Positions 52,500-62,466 of a stretch of 64,000 nucleotides of DNA are shown piece by piece. Position 1 is the first letter of the stretch. Each line of letters starts with the position of its first letter. The DNA lies in assembly GCF_019343475.1 (NCBI RefSeq), contig NZ_CP072453.1:4402001-4466000 (forward strand), read 5' to 3'. This stretch comes from Providencia sp. R33. GTDB lineage: Bacteria > Pseudomonadota > Gammaproteobacteria > Enterobacterales > Enterobacteriaceae. Under the pieces are notes generated by a model. The model made no database searches, was not told the origin of the DNA, and was given only the letters and a program-made list of their open reading frames with translations. Made by a program: the position numbers and the translations under genes.

Positions 52500-53663
52500 T
52501 TGATTAAGTCAGCTATATTGGTTCTGGAAGACGGAACCCAATTCCACGGGCGTGCCATCGGTGCTGAAGGGGCCGCAGTTGGAGAAGTCGTTTTCAACAC
52601 GTCAATGACCGGATATCAAGAAATAATTACAGACCCTTCCTATTCCCGCCAAATTGTTACTCTCACCTATCCCCATATTGGTAATGTCGGCACTAATGCT
52701 GATGACGAAGAATCCCCAAATATTCATGCACAAGGCTTAATCATTCGTGACTTACCATTGGTTTACAGTAACTTTCGTGGGCAAGAAGGGCTATCCGAGT
52801 ATCTGAAACGTCACAACGTTGTGGCAATTGCGGATATCGATACACGTAAATTGACCCGTTTATTGAGAGAAAAAGGGGCGCAGAATGGGTGCATTATTGC
52901 GGGGGATAACCCTGACATGGCACTAGCACTAGAAAAAGCCCGTCATTTCTCCGGCCTTAATGGGTTAGATTTGGCAAAAGAAGTGTGTACCAAAGAAGCA
53001 TATAGCTGGACTCAAGGCTCATGGACGTTAGAAGATGGCCAACAAGGTGCAAAATCGCCAGAAGAGCTGCCACTTCATGTTGTCGCATATGATTTCGGCG
53101 CAAAACGCAATATTCTGCGCATGTTGGTTGACCGTGGGTGTCGCTTAACAGTTGTCCCTGCGACAACACCAGCAGAAACTGTGTTAGCGATGAACCCAGA
53201 TGGCATTTTCCTATCGAATGGCCCTGGCGACCCAGCCCCGTGTGATTATGCAATCAATGCGATTAAAACCTTCCTAACGACAGATATTCCGGTTTTTGGT
53301 ATCTGCTTAGGGCACCAGTTATTGGCTTTAGCAAGTGGTGCAAACACGCTAAAAATGAAATTTGGTCATCACGGTGCAAACCATCCAGTTAAAGATTTAG
53401 ACAACAATGTTGTTATGATCACGGCACAAAACCACGGTTTCGCGGTTGATGAGTCGACATTACCCGATACATTGCGTGTGACACACAAATCTCTGTTTGA
53501 TGGAACCTTACAGGGTATTCATCGCACGGATAAACCTGCATTTAGCTTCCAAGGGCACCCAGAGGCAAGTTCTGGTCCGCATGATGCAGCAAATTTATTC
53601 GATCATTTCATTGATTTGATTAACGAATATCGTCAAACCTCACCAAGTCAAAACGCAAAATAA
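52500..53663 (+). CDS. carA: Carbamoyl-phosphate synthase small subunit (glutaminase)
   Basis: CarA releases ammonia from glutamine for CarB. The start is TTG at 52500 (MIKSAILVLEDGTQFHGRAIG), preceded by CCGGAGGG; E. coli carA also starts with TTG. An ATG 27 bp earlier has no ribosome site. The C-terminal class I amidotransferase domain has the nucleophile Cys in VFGICLGHQLLALA, and His/Glu in FQGHPEASSGPHD. 387 residues. carB starts 13 bp downstream. Confidence 0.97.
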   Translation: MIKSAILVLEDGTQFHGRAIGAEGAAVGEVVFNTSMTGYQEIITDPSYSRQIVTLTYPHIGNVGTNADDEESPNIHAQGLIIRDLPLVYSNFRGQEGLSEYLKRHNVVAIADIDTRKLTRLLREKGAQNGCIIAGDNPDMALALEKARHFSGLNGLDLAKEVCTKEAYSWTQGSWTLEDGQQGAKSPEELPLHVVAYDFGAKRNILRMLVDRGCRLTVVPATTPAETVLAMNPDGIFLSNGPGDPAPCDYAINAIKTFLTTDIPVFGICLGHQLLALASGANTLKMKFGHHGANHPVKDLDNNVVMITAQNHGFAVDESTLPDTLRVTHKSLFDGTLQGIHRTDKPAFSFQGHPEASSGPHDAANLFDHFIDLINEYRQTSPSQNAK

Positions 53664-53676
53664 TTGGGAGCAAATC

Positions 53677-56600
53677 ATGGCAAAGCGTACAGACATAAAA
53701 AGCATTCTGATTTTAGGTGCGGGCCCAATTGTTATCGGTCAAGCGTGTGAGTTCGATTACTCAGGAGCTCAAGCCTGTAAAGCACTACGTGAAGAAGGCT
53801 ATCGCGTCATTTTAGTTAACTCCAACCCTGCAACTATTATGACTGACCCAGAAATGGCCGACGCAACCTATATCGAGCCGATTCACTGGGAAGTAGTTCG
53901 TAAAATTATTGAAAAAGAACGCCCTGATGCGGTTTTACCAACAATGGGTGGGCAAACAGCACTAAACTGCGCGCTTGAACTGGAACGTAAGGGCGTTCTT
54001 GCTGAGTTTGGCGTTACCATGATTGGCGCAACAGCAGATGCCATTGATAAAGCAGAAGACCGTCAACGCTTTGATAAAGCGATGAAAAAGATTGGTTTAG
54101 GCACTGCGCGCTCAGGTATCGCCCATAATATGGAAGAAGCATACGCCGTTGCAGACGACGTGGGTTTTCCTTGTATCATTCGTCCGTCATTTACTATGGG
54201 TGGTACGGGTGGCGGTATCGCGTATAACCGTGAAGAGTTTGAAGAGATTTGTACGCGCGGCTTAGATTTATCACCAACCAACGAACTATTAATCGATGAG
54301 TCATTGATTGGGTGGAAAGAATACGAAATGGAAGTTGTCCGCGATAAAAATGACAACTGCATTATTGTCTGCTCAATTGAAAACTTTGATGCAATGGGGA
54401 TCCACACAGGGGACTCCATTACTGTTGCGCCAGCGCAAACACTGACAGATAAAGAATACCAAATCATGCGTGATGCCTCGATGGCGGTTTTGCGTGAAAT
54501 TGGTGTCGAGACAGGTGGTTCAAACGTTCAGTTTTCAGTTAACCCGAAAGATGGGCGCTTAATTGTTATCGAAATGAACCCACGGGTTTCCCGTTCGTCA
54601 GCACTGGCTTCTAAAGCGACAGGTTTCCCAATCGCGAAGATTGCGGCGAAGCTAGCAGTCGGTTATACCCTTGATGAACTAATGAATGACATTACTGGTG
54701 GGCGTACACCAGCCTCGTTCGAGCCTTCCATCGACTATGTTGTGACTAAAATCCCACGTTTTAACTTTGAGAAATTTGCAGGCACCAACGACCGTTTAAC
54801 CACGCAGATGAAATCGGTGGGTGAAGTGATGGCGATTGGTCGCACTTTCCAAGAATCGATGCAAAAAGCGTTACGTGGCTTAGAAGTTGGCGCAACAGGT
54901 TTTGACCCAAAAGTTGAACAAGATGACCCTGAAGCACTTACTCGCATTCGCCGTGAATTAAAAGATGCGGGTGCAGAGCGAATTTGGTTTGTTGCCGATG
55001 CATTCCGCGCCGGTTTGTCCGTTGATGGAGTTTTCAACCTAACCAATATTGACCGCTGGTTCTTAGTACAAATCGAGGAATTGGTTCGTCTAGAGGAAGA
55101 AGTTGCAGAGTTAGGTATCAATGGCTTAACCAAAGATTTCTTACGCGTATTAAAACGCAAAGGATTTGCGGATGCACGTTTAGCGAGCTTAGTCGGTGTA
55201 TCAGAGGCCGAATTACGTAAATTACGTCAAGGTTATGATTTACATCCAGTTTATAAGCGCGTTGATACCTGTGCCGCTGAGTTTGCAACAGACACCGCCT
55301 ATATGTATTCAACTTATGAAGATGAGTGCGAATCGAATCCAAACCACGATAAACCAAAAGTGATGGTGCTAGGTGGTGGGCCGAACCGTATTGGTCAAGG
55401 GATTGAGTTTGACTACTGCTGTGTGCATGCGTCACTTGCATTACGTGAAGATGGCTATGAAACCATCATGGTTAACTGTAACCCTGAAACCGTTTCAACT
55501 GACTATGATACATCCGACCGTCTCTACTTCGAACCTGTTACTCTAGAAGATGTACTCGAAATCGTGCGTATTGAGCAGCCAAAAGGCGTGATTGTACAGT
55601 ATGGTGGCCAAACACCACTGAAATTAGCTCGTGCGCTTGAGGCTGCTGGTGTTCCCGTGATTGGAACGAGTCCGGATGCGATTGACCGTGCAGAAGACCG
55701 TGAACGTTTCCAACAAGCGGTGAATCGTTTGAACCTAAAACAGCCGCAAAATGCGACGGTAACAGCGATTGAACAAGCCGTTGAAAAAGCAGCAAGTATT
55801 GGTTACCCACTGGTTGTTCGCCCATCCTATGTCCTCGGCGGCCGTGCGATGGAAATCGTAAATGATGAAATAGACCTGCGCCGTTATTTCCAAACTGCAG
55901 TCAGTGTTTCCAATGACGCCCCAGTACTACTTGACCGCTTTTTAGACGATGCTGTTGAGGTGGATGTCGACGCGATTTGTGATGGCGAAATGGTGCTGAT
56001 TGGCGGAATTATGGAGCACATCGAGCAAGCGGGCGTTCACTCGGGTGACTCTGCATGTTCATTGCCAGCTTATACACTTAGCCAAGAAATTCAGGATGTC
56101 ATGCGTGAACAAGTTCGCAGCTTAGCATTCGAGTTACGTGTACGCGGCTTAATGAACGTCCAATTCGCGGTTAAAAACAATGAAGTGTACCTGATTGAAG
56201 TGAACCCACGTGCGGCGCGAACTGTACCGTTTGTGTCAAAAGCAACGGGTGTGCCTTTAGCAAAAGTCGCTGCTCGAGTCATGGTTGGTCAAACATTGAC
56301 TCAACAAGGTGTGACGAAAGAAGTCATTCCACCTTACTATTCAGTCAAAGAAGTGGTTCTGCCATTTAACAAGTTCCAAGGTGTTGACCCAATTCTTGGC
56401 CCTGAAATGCGTTCAACGGGCGAAGTCATGGGTGTTGGTCGTACATTTGCAGAAGCGTTTGCTAAGGCGATGTTAGGTAGCAGCTCAACCATGAAAAAAT
56501 CGGGTCGTGCGCTGTTATCGGTACGTGAAGGTGACAAAACCCGCGTTGTGGATTTAGCGGCGAAATTGCTAAAACACGGTTTTGAGTTAGATGCCACGCA

Positions 56601-56898
56601 TGGTACAGCGATTGTCCTTGGTGAAGCAGGGATTAACCCGCGCTTAGTTAACAAGGTGCACGAAGGTCGTCCACATATTCAGGATAGAATTAAAAATGGT
56701 GAATATGATTATATCGTGAATACAACTGCGGGGCGTCAGGCGATTGAAGACTCGAAGCTCATTCGTCGTAGCGCATTGCAGTATAAAGTTCACTATGACA
56801 CGACATTAAACGGTGGTTTTGCAACCACAATGTCACTGAGTGCAGACCCAACTGAAAAAGTGATTTCAGTCCAAGAGATGCACGCGTTGATTAAGTAG
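53677..56898 (+). CDS. carB: Carbamoyl-phosphate synthase large subunit
   Basis: CarB forms carbamoyl phosphate from bicarbonate, ammonia and two ATP for arginine and pyrimidine synthesis. Two homologous ATP-grasp halves are evident: ILGAGPIVIGQACEFDYSG near residue 10 and VLGGGPNRIGQGIEFDYCC near 565, with IEMNPRVSRSSALASKATG and IEVNPRAARTVPFVSKATG as the paired active-site segments. The C-terminal MGS-like allosteric domain follows. 1073 residues. Confidence 0.98.
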   Translation: MAKRTDIKSILILGAGPIVIGQACEFDYSGAQACKALREEGYRVILVNSNPATIMTDPEMADATYIEPIHWEVVRKIIEKERPDAVLPTMGGQTALNCALELERKGVLAEFGVTMIGATADAIDKAEDRQRFDKAMKKIGLGTARSGIAHNMEEAYAVADDVGFPCIIRPSFTMGGTGGGIAYNREEFEEICTRGLDLSPTNELLIDESLIGWKEYEMEVVRDKNDNCIIVCSIENFDAMGIHTGDSITVAPAQTLTDKEYQIMRDASMAVLREIGVETGGSNVQFSVNPKDGRLIVIEMNPRVSRSSALASKATGFPIAKIAAKLAVGYTLDELMNDITGGRTPASFEPSIDYVVTKIPRFNFEKFAGTNDRLTTQMKSVGEVMAIGRTFQESMQKALRGLEVGATGFDPKVEQDDPEALTRIRRELKDAGAERIWFVADAFRAGLSVDGVFNLTNIDRWFLVQIEELVRLEEEVAELGINGLTKDFLRVLKRKGFADARLASLVGVSEAELRKLRQGYDLHPVYKRVDTCAAEFATDTAYMYSTYEDECESNPNHDKPKVMVLGGGPNRIGQGIEFDYCCVHASLALREDGYETIMVNCNPETVSTDYDTSDRLYFEPVTLEDVLEIVRIEQPKGVIVQYGGQTPLKLARALEAAGVPVIGTSPDAIDRAEDRERFQQAVNRLNLKQPQNATVTAIEQAVEKAASIGYPLVVRPSYVLGGRAMEIVNDEIDLRRYFQTAVSVSNDAPVLLDRFLDDAVEVDVDAICDGEMVLIGGIMEHIEQAGVHSGDSACSLPAYTLSQEIQDVMREQVRSLAFELRVRGLMNVQFAVKNNEVYLIEVNPRAARTVPFVSKATGVPLAKVAARVMVGQTLTQQGVTKEVIPPYYSVKEVVLPFNKFQGVDPILGPEMRSTGEVMGVGRTFAEAFAKAMLGSSSTMKKSGRALLSVREGDKTRVVDLAAKLLKHGFELDATHGTAIVLGEAGINPRLVNKVHEGRPHIQDRIKNGEYDYIVNTTAGRQAIEDSKLIRRSALQYKVHYDTTLNGGFATTMSLSADPTEKVISVQEMHALIK

Positions 56899-56916
56899 TT
56901 AACGTGTATTGAATGA

Positions 56917-56952
56917 AGCCCCAGCGGTAACCTGCCGACTGGGGCTTTTTTT
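56917..56952 (+). terminator. Terminator after carB
   Basis: AAGCCCCAG / CTGGGGCTT stem followed by seven T, 18 bp after the carB stop. Confidence 0.9.
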
Positions 56953-57055
56953 GTCATGTATTGCTTGAAAGGTCGTAGTGCGAGAAGTGCAAAACAGCCG
57001 TGAATAACTTGATGGGGAAATAATGGGAGTGACCGCAATATTGCGGCCATAAATA

Positions 57056-57730
57056 TTAGTTTTCTTTATTACCGCTTAAAGCCTTGCGGTGTTTCCAATA
57101 CATTACAATGGAACCAATCAACCCGCTGATTAATAAGATAACAGGAATGATCATTAACGCACTAATGACAATTTGCTCATGCTCTTTTACAAACGGAATT
57201 TGGTTCAAAGCATAGCCTAAAGAAACAATAATACCTACCCATAGAAGCCCACTTAACCAATTGAAAAATTGAAAGCGACGGTGGCTTAATTCGGATAACC
57301 CTGCCAGTAAAGGTAATAGAGTACGAACAAACGCTAAAAAACGGCCAATAAGCAGAGCGTATAAACCTTGCTTATTAAACATATTGTTTGCTTTTGTATG
57401 ATATTCCTCAGGAATTTGGGCTAGCCAACGCTTGACCATTTTGGTTTCACTGAGCCATCTACCTTGCATAAAGCCTAACCAACAACCCAAACTCGCGGCT
57501 GTGGCAAGCAACAAAATGGTTGGAATAAAGTGTAAAACTCCTTTGGCGATTAATGCACCAGAAAGGATCAACAAGGTATCTCCAGGCAGAAAAGCAGCGG
57601 GAAGAACCCCATTTTCCAAAACGATAACAACAAAAAGTACGGTATAAATCACCCAAAGTACTTCGGGGTTGGAGAGTTTTAGGAAATCGTGATCCCAAAG
57701 TGCCAATACGATTTCGCGTAGGACTTCCAT
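57056..57730 (-). CDS. yghB: DedA family membrane protein YghB
   Basis: DedA proteins are polytopic inner-membrane proteins needed for normal division and proton-motive-force homeostasis, and act as lipid scramblases or undecaprenyl-phosphate flippases. ENGVLPAAFLPGDTLLILSGAL and GRFLAFVRTLLPLLAGLSEL are the two DedA signatures with the membrane-embedded acidic and arginine residues. The whole protein aligns with E. coli YghB. The ATG at 57730 has AGGA upstream and gives 224 residues; one two codons earlier is also possible. yghB-metC order as in E. coli. Confidence 0.93.
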   Translation of the reverse strand: MEVLREIVLALWDHDFLKLSNPEVLWVIYTVLFVVIVLENGVLPAAFLPGDTLLILSGALIAKGVLHFIPTILLLATAASLGCWLGFMQGRWLSETKMVKRWLAQIPEEYHTKANNMFNKQGLYALLIGRFLAFVRTLLPLLAGLSELSHRRFQFFNWLSGLLWVGIIVSLGYALNQIPFVKEHEQIVISALMIIPVILLISGLIGSIVMYWKHRKALSGNKEN

Positions 57731-57879
57731 AATCATTCCTGTATTTGTCTAAATGCGAATTTCTTTATTTATATTACAGGAAAAAATAAGATTGAGTTTG
57801 ATTTGTTTGGGGTATTCGCTCATCAACCAATAAATTGCAGAAAATATCTCGTATTTTCTGCAATTTGGATCCCTAACCT

Positions 57880-59064
57880 TTAAATCCGTTCAAAGGCCAA
57901 TTGCAAATCATCAAGTAAATCTTGTGGGTGCTCAAGGCCAATATGCACACGGAAAAATGTCCCATCATTTGGATGAAAATCATATTGTCTCATACTGAGT
58001 AAATCTTCTTTTTGGTAACCTAAAATCAGTGATTCAAATCCACCCCATGAATACCCCATTTTAAAATGTGCTAAATTTTCGATAAAAGTAGCAAATTGTT
58101 CAGCGGATAGGCGTGACTTAAGTTGAAAAGAAAATAAGCCATTACAGCCTGAAAAATCACGGATAAAAAACTCATGACCCGGTGAGGTTGGCAAGGCAGG
58201 ATGAAAAACCTGTTCTACTTCTGGGCGTGCTTGTAGCCAGTTTGCCACTTGTATGCTGTTTTCTTGGTGTTGTTTTAGCCGTGTTGCTAAAGTGTGCAAT
58301 CCTCGATTGGCCATATAAACGGTATCGGGATCTGCGGTTTGCCCAAGTAGATATGAATTTTCGCGTAAGGTTTCGATGCAGCGCTCATTTGCTACTGCGA
58401 CTCCTAACATGCCATCAGAATGCCCGTTAATGTATTTTGTGGCGGATTGTATGGAAATATCCACATCGAACAATAATGGTTTGAGTAACACACCTGCCGC
58501 CCATGTATTATCAATCATAATAATGATGTCAGGTGATTTATTACGTACAGCTTTCACGATAGCAGGTAAATCATGGACTTCCATGGTTATTGACCCTGGG
58601 GATTCTAAAAAAACAATGCGCGTATTCGGCTGAATTAAGTCGGCAATGTCTTCCCCCATTAGTGGATCAAAATAGGTAGTTTCAACATTTAGCTTAGTTA
58701 AAATATGGTCGCAAAAATTCTGGGTTGGGTCATAAGCGGAGCCCGTGACGAGGATATGTTCACCCGAAGAAATAAACGATAAGATTGCATTGGTGATGGC
58801 GGCAGCACCTGATGGATAAAGCACGGAACCTGCTCCGCCTTCTAATTCAGCCATGGCTTCTTGAAAAGCAAAATGGGTTTGTGTGCCACGGCGACCGTAA
58901 AAAAGTACACCATTAGCACGGTGTCGCGTAGCATGACGTTTTTCTTCAAGCGTATCGAAGATGATAGAAGACGCCCGTTGAATTACAGGGTTCACGCCTT
59001 TTTGTGTAAATTTAGGGTTTCGGCCAATGTGCACTAATTGGGTTTCTGGTTTTGTGTTTGCCAT
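57880..59064 (-). CDS. metC: Cystathionine beta-lyase MetC
   Basis: MetC cleaves cystathionine to homocysteine, pyruvate and ammonia in methionine synthesis. A PLP enzyme of the Cys/Met metabolism family with the Schiff-base lysine in SIQSATKYINGHSDGMLG near residue 210, and LYPSGAAAITNAIL in the cofactor phosphate site. 394 residues. It diverges from exbB as in E. coli. Confidence 0.96.
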   Translation of the reverse strand: MANTKPETQLVHIGRNPKFTQKGVNPVIQRASSIIFDTLEEKRHATRHRANGVLFYGRRGTQTHFAFQEAMAELEGGAGSVLYPSGAAAITNAILSFISSGEHILVTGSAYDPTQNFCDHILTKLNVETTYFDPLMGEDIADLIQPNTRIVFLESPGSITMEVHDLPAIVKAVRNKSPDIIIMIDNTWAAGVLLKPLLFDVDISIQSATKYINGHSDGMLGVAVANERCIETLRENSYLLGQTADPDTVYMANRGLHTLATRLKQHQENSIQVANWLQARPEVEQVFHPALPTSPGHEFFIRDFSGCNGLFSFQLKSRLSAEQFATFIENLAHFKMGYSWGGFESLILGYQKEDLLSMRQYDFHPNDGTFFRVHIGLEHPQDLLDDLQLAFERI

Positions 59065-59326
59065 GCGCTTTCCTTTATCATTTTAAATTTAGCCTACCCA
59101 AAGGCGTGGATACTATGAAGTTAAAGCATTCGCAGGGAAATGTAACTTGAGTTTTCTTCAGTATTACAAAGTTCAATTAGTTCCATGGATATAGAAGAAG
59201 GGTGGGTTGTATTTATCTATTAAATGCCTTCATTGTATTAATAAGAATAAAGAAGAAATACCCGTGTAATAGACGTGGACTTCATTGTCTAAGAACAAAA
59301 AAAATGAAAAAATTCGTGAATACTAA

Positions 59327-59341
59327 TGATAATTACTATCA
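59327..59341. promoter_or_regulatory. Fur box between metC and exbB
   Basis: TGATAAT-T-ACTATCA is a 7-1-7 inverted repeat with one mismatch. It matches the Fur consensus and is placed for iron repression of exbBD. Confidence 0.8.
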
Positions 59342-59493
59342 ATTCGCGCTGTCTTTGATATCATCAGCACCGTCTTTTTAAAAGAGATGAACAGCGCGAG
59401 TTAAATTTCGCTTTTAAAGGTTAGTCGATGAATGGCACAATCATCGATATGAATTTTTTTATACAACACTAAAAAGAGAGTAAAGGCCAACTG

Positions 59494-60408
59494 ATGCGTA
59501 AACTAACAGCTTCTATTCTATTGGCGTTCGGCTTGATGGGCACGGCAATCGCTGAAACTACACCTGCAACAACACCAGCAGCGTCTCAAAATACACCATC
59601 GACACCTGCGGCTCCAACTACAACACCAAATACTGAAGCTGCTCCCGTACCTTCTGAGCCTGCAGCAAATACTGCCGTTGTGAATGAAAATATTGAAATT
59701 GCGACAGAGGTTCCAACTGGCGGGTTTGATCAAGATTTATCTGTTTGGGGTATGTACCAAAATGCGGATAATGTGGTGAAGACAGTAATGATAGGTCTGG
59801 TGATTGCATCCGTCATTACATGGGCACTCTTCTTCTCTAAAGGCCTCGAAATTTTAGTCGCACGTCGTCGTTTAAAGGACGAAACTAATGCGATTGCAGA
59901 CGTGAAATCCCTTGATGAAGCGGTGAAAATTGCCGAAGGTTTCAAAGGAAACAGTATTACACGAATGCTGCTTAATGAAGCGGTAACAGAAAGAGCGTTA
60001 TCTGCAAATAGTACCGATTTGTCTGGTACAAAAGAGCGTACGTCATTCCGTCTTGAAAGAGCCGTTGCTGCAATCAGCCGATATATGGGCCGTGGTAATG
60101 GTTACTTAGCGACTATCGGTGCGATTTCTCCCTTTGTCGGTTTGTTTGGGACCGTATGGGGTATCATGAATAGCTTTATCGGGATTGCACATTCACAGAC
60201 CACTAACTTAGCGGTCGTTGCGCCTGGTATTGCAGAGGCACTTCTTGCAACAGCAATTGGCCTTATCGCTGCGATACCTGCAGTTGTAATTTATAACATT
60301 TTCGCCAGAATGATTAATAACTACCGTGGTCAGGTAGGGGATGTGGCTGCACAGTCTGCATTATTATTAGGGCGTGATCTTGATCTGGCAAATAGCAAAG
60401 CAAGGTAA
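59494..60408 (+). CDS. exbB: TonB-complex proton channel subunit ExbB, long form
   Basis: ExbB forms the pentameric inner-membrane core that, with ExbD, feeds proton-motive force to TonB. Three membrane segments lie at about 95-115, 200-222 and 245-268; GLFGTVWGIMNSFIGI and VAPGIAEALLATAIGLIAAIPAVVIYN are the conserved helices. The 304-residue form carries a signal peptide (MRKLTASILLAFGLMGTAIA) and a Thr/Pro/Ala-rich linker of about 50 residues absent from the 244-residue E. coli protein. Similar extended forms are known in Serratia and Pseudomonas. exbD follows after 5 bp. Confidence 0.95.
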   Translation: MRKLTASILLAFGLMGTAIAETTPATTPAASQNTPSTPAAPTTTPNTEAAPVPSEPAANTAVVNENIEIATEVPTGGFDQDLSVWGMYQNADNVVKTVMIGLVIASVITWALFFSKGLEILVARRRLKDETNAIADVKSLDEAVKIAEGFKGNSITRMLLNEAVTERALSANSTDLSGTKERTSFRLERAVAAISRYMGRGNGYLATIGAISPFVGLFGTVWGIMNSFIGIAHSQTTNLAVVAPGIAEALLATAIGLIAAIPAVVIYNIFARMINNYRGQVGDVAAQSALLLGRDLDLANSKAR

Positions 60409-60413
60409 TTATT

Positions 60414-60839
60414 ATGGCAATGCGTTTAGGTGACGAACAAGATGATAGCGGTGAAATGCATGAAATTAACGTGACACCGTTTATCGATGTGATGTTGGTT
60501 CTATTGATTATCTTTATGGTCGCGGCACCATTGGCAACAGTTGATATTAAAGTCGACTTACCTGCCTCAACCGCGAAGCCACAGCCACGGCCAGAAAAAC
60601 CCGTGTTCTTAACGGTTAAAGCTGACAGCCAACTCTTTATTGGCGATCAAGCTGTATCGAAAGAACAGCTTTCTGTAACCCTTGACCAAGCGACAAGTTC
60701 AAATAAAGAAACAACGATCTTCTTCCAAGCGGATAAAAGCGTTGATTATGAAACGATGATGGATGTGATGAATACATTACGCCAGTCAGGGTATTTGAAA
60801 ATTGGCTTAGTTGGGATGGAAGCAACGACTTCTAAATAG
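60414..60839 (+). CDS. exbD: TonB-complex subunit ExbD
   Basis: ExbD is a single-pass protein inside the ExbB pore. The essential membrane aspartate is in EINVTPFIDVMLVLLIIFMV near residue 25; a periplasmic domain follows. 141 residues, as in E. coli. It is transcribed with exbB from a probably Fur-repressed promoter. Confidence 0.96.
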   Translation: MAMRLGDEQDDSGEMHEINVTPFIDVMLVLLIIFMVAAPLATVDIKVDLPASTAKPQPRPEKPVFLTVKADSQLFIGDQAVSKEQLSVTLDQATSSNKETTIFFQADKSVDYETMMDVMNTLRQSGYLKIGLVGMEATTSK

Positions 60840-60865
60840 TCAGTGTTAACAGCAAAAGCAGACAT

Positions 60866-60903
60866 AACGCGTTTTATCTTTAAGGGTAAAGCGCGTTTTT
60901 TAT
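60866..60903 (+). terminator. Terminator after exbD
   Basis: AACGCGTTTTATC / GGTAAAGCGCGTT stem (13 pairs including G-T pairs) followed by TTTT and AT-rich sequence, 26 bp after the exbD stop. Confidence 0.85.
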
Positions 60904-61817
60904 TGATAAAAGCAAACCCCCAAAAAAATTAGCACTGTAGCTATCTGATTTTCCTATTCTATGTTATCTATCCTGCGTAATATCATATTTATTTGTATGA
61001 TTTAATCATGATTAAGAGGTTTTTATCCTATTTTAACGCTTTTTATTGGTATGTGTTTGAGGGTAAAGGCCTTAATTACATACCAAATACTCCTTTATAG
61101 GGTAAGTGGTGTTGAGATAAAGCAAAAAATCAAAAAGTAACATTAAGATAATTGATGTTTGATCGATGTTTTTTCTCTAATTCGAAACGAAATAGTTGAG
61201 TCAAGTTGTGTTTTAAGGATGCCTTTTTAACTTAAATATAAGGTCAGCTTCTTTTTTAATGCAATTTTTCATTAAAAATGCAGCTTAATACAGCTTGAAA
61301 TAGCGGGTATTTAGCTATTCTTGATGCTATTGAATCGGAAAAACATAACCAAAAATAAACCATTATGTTTACATGGTTTTATTAATTATTACTATTTCGG
61401 CAATATAATATATATTACCATAGAAATTATATGGATAATTTAAAGGATGAAAATATTGATAAGATGATTGTTTTTTATGGGGAATTTAGGTTTCATAGAA
61501 AAATACGTTATTCGGAAATAAAAAAGTGATTATTTTTTTTACAGAAAAAAAATGAAAATTTTATAAAGGTTTTTTATGAAATTGGTTTTTTGAGTGTGAG
61601 TTAAATATGCAACTATCATAATAGGAAAACCAAAATTATATAAATATATTTAATTTAAATATAAAATAAATAGTAAATTAGAAATAAATACGTATAAATG
61701 TAAATAGTTTGTAATATCTTAACAATAGGTATTTTATTTTGCCATTAATATGTAACATTTTGATATTTAATGTATTTCTTGTTTAATTTGTACTTTTTAA
61801 GTTAAACGAAAAAACAC
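60904..61817. other. Very AT-rich gene-free interval
   Basis: About 900 bp, the most AT-rich part of the window, with long A and T tracts and stop codons in all frames. Such DNA would suit H-NS binding (inference). I see no gene, repeat family or RNA fold here. Confidence 0.55.
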
Positions 61818-61845
61818 TTGCGCAACCTAAATCTTGGGTTATAAT
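61818..61845 (+). promoter_or_regulatory. Candidate promoter of an unknown short transcript
   Basis: TTGCGC, a 16-bp spacer containing TTGGGT just before, and TATAAT (61840-61845). It faces a strong terminator about 330 bp downstream with no annotated gene between. Confidence 0.5.
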
Positions 61846-62052
61846 GCAATTAATAACATTTAGAAACACTTTTAAATACTTTATTATATCGAGTTATTTA
61901 TTTTTAAAATTGACTAATGCTAGGGACCTAATAAAGCCAGTGTTGATTTTCAGTATTATTTTTGAATAAGTGAAAAATCAGGCTTTATATTAAAAATAGA
62001 TATAATCACGTAATTGGGTAACTCAGATAAAATATTGTGTTTTTAAGCTAAC

Positions 62053-62181
62053 ATGAATGTTATTACTGGAGTCAAATGGGCTGACTACAGACTACGCATA
62101 GCAAGCGAAGCCGGAAACGGCAATTTCATATTATACTCCTCTATAGATAAAATAAGACTACATTTCCAGCGTTATCATTAA
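62053..62181 (+). CDS. Possible 42-residue small protein
   Basis: An open frame from ATG 62053 starts MNVITGVKWADYRLR and stops at TAA 62179-62181 inside the terminator stem. There is no good ribosome-binding site (only AAGCTA upstream) and I recognise no family. The frame could be accidental within a non-coding transcript. On the other strand, GGAGTATAAT followed by ATG (62129) opens a 14-codon frame. Confidence 0.25.
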   Translation: MNVITGVKWADYRLRIASEAGNGNFILYSSIDKIRLHFQRYH

Positions 62182-62200
62182 GATAACGCTTTTTTTTATT
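62168..62200 (+). terminator. Strong terminator without an assigned gene
   Basis: AGCGTTATC / GATAACGCT perfect 9-bp stem with a 5-base loop and eight T. It must end a transcript coming from the 61.8-62.1 kb region. Confidence 0.85.
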
Positions 62201-62466
62201 GGTACATAATGCTGCTTAATGAGTGTGTTTTTTGTACATAAATTGAAGAATTTAAAAAAATGTATAACAAATCAGCGTTAACACCATCACATCATGTATA
62301 AAATCAATATATTCTTCAGTTCTATACAAAAGAACTTCACGAAAAAAAATATCAGCGTATGATATTTCCACTTCGCTGTGGGGCATCGATATAACAGATT
62401 ATAAAGATAATTATACAACGGCGAATCTCTCTGCCAGGATCTGGCGTGAATCAATTGGATGTTACA

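Larger units (their letters stand above)
61852..62200 (+). ncRNA. Putative short transcript, sRNA or small mRNA
   Basis: The unit is bounded by a consensus-like promoter and a strong terminator. It contains a hairpin at about 61932-61988 (AAAGCC..TGATTTTC / GAAAAATCA.GGCTTT) and a less AT-rich patch at 62060-62125. It matches none of the enterobacterial sRNAs whose sequence I recall. The 5' end is inferred from the -10 position. Confidence 0.35.

Noticed and set aside
59266..59290. MetJ (met box) operator for metC
   Set aside because: Only one half, AGACGTGG, resembles the 8-bp met box; the adjacent unit matches poorly, so I do not call it.
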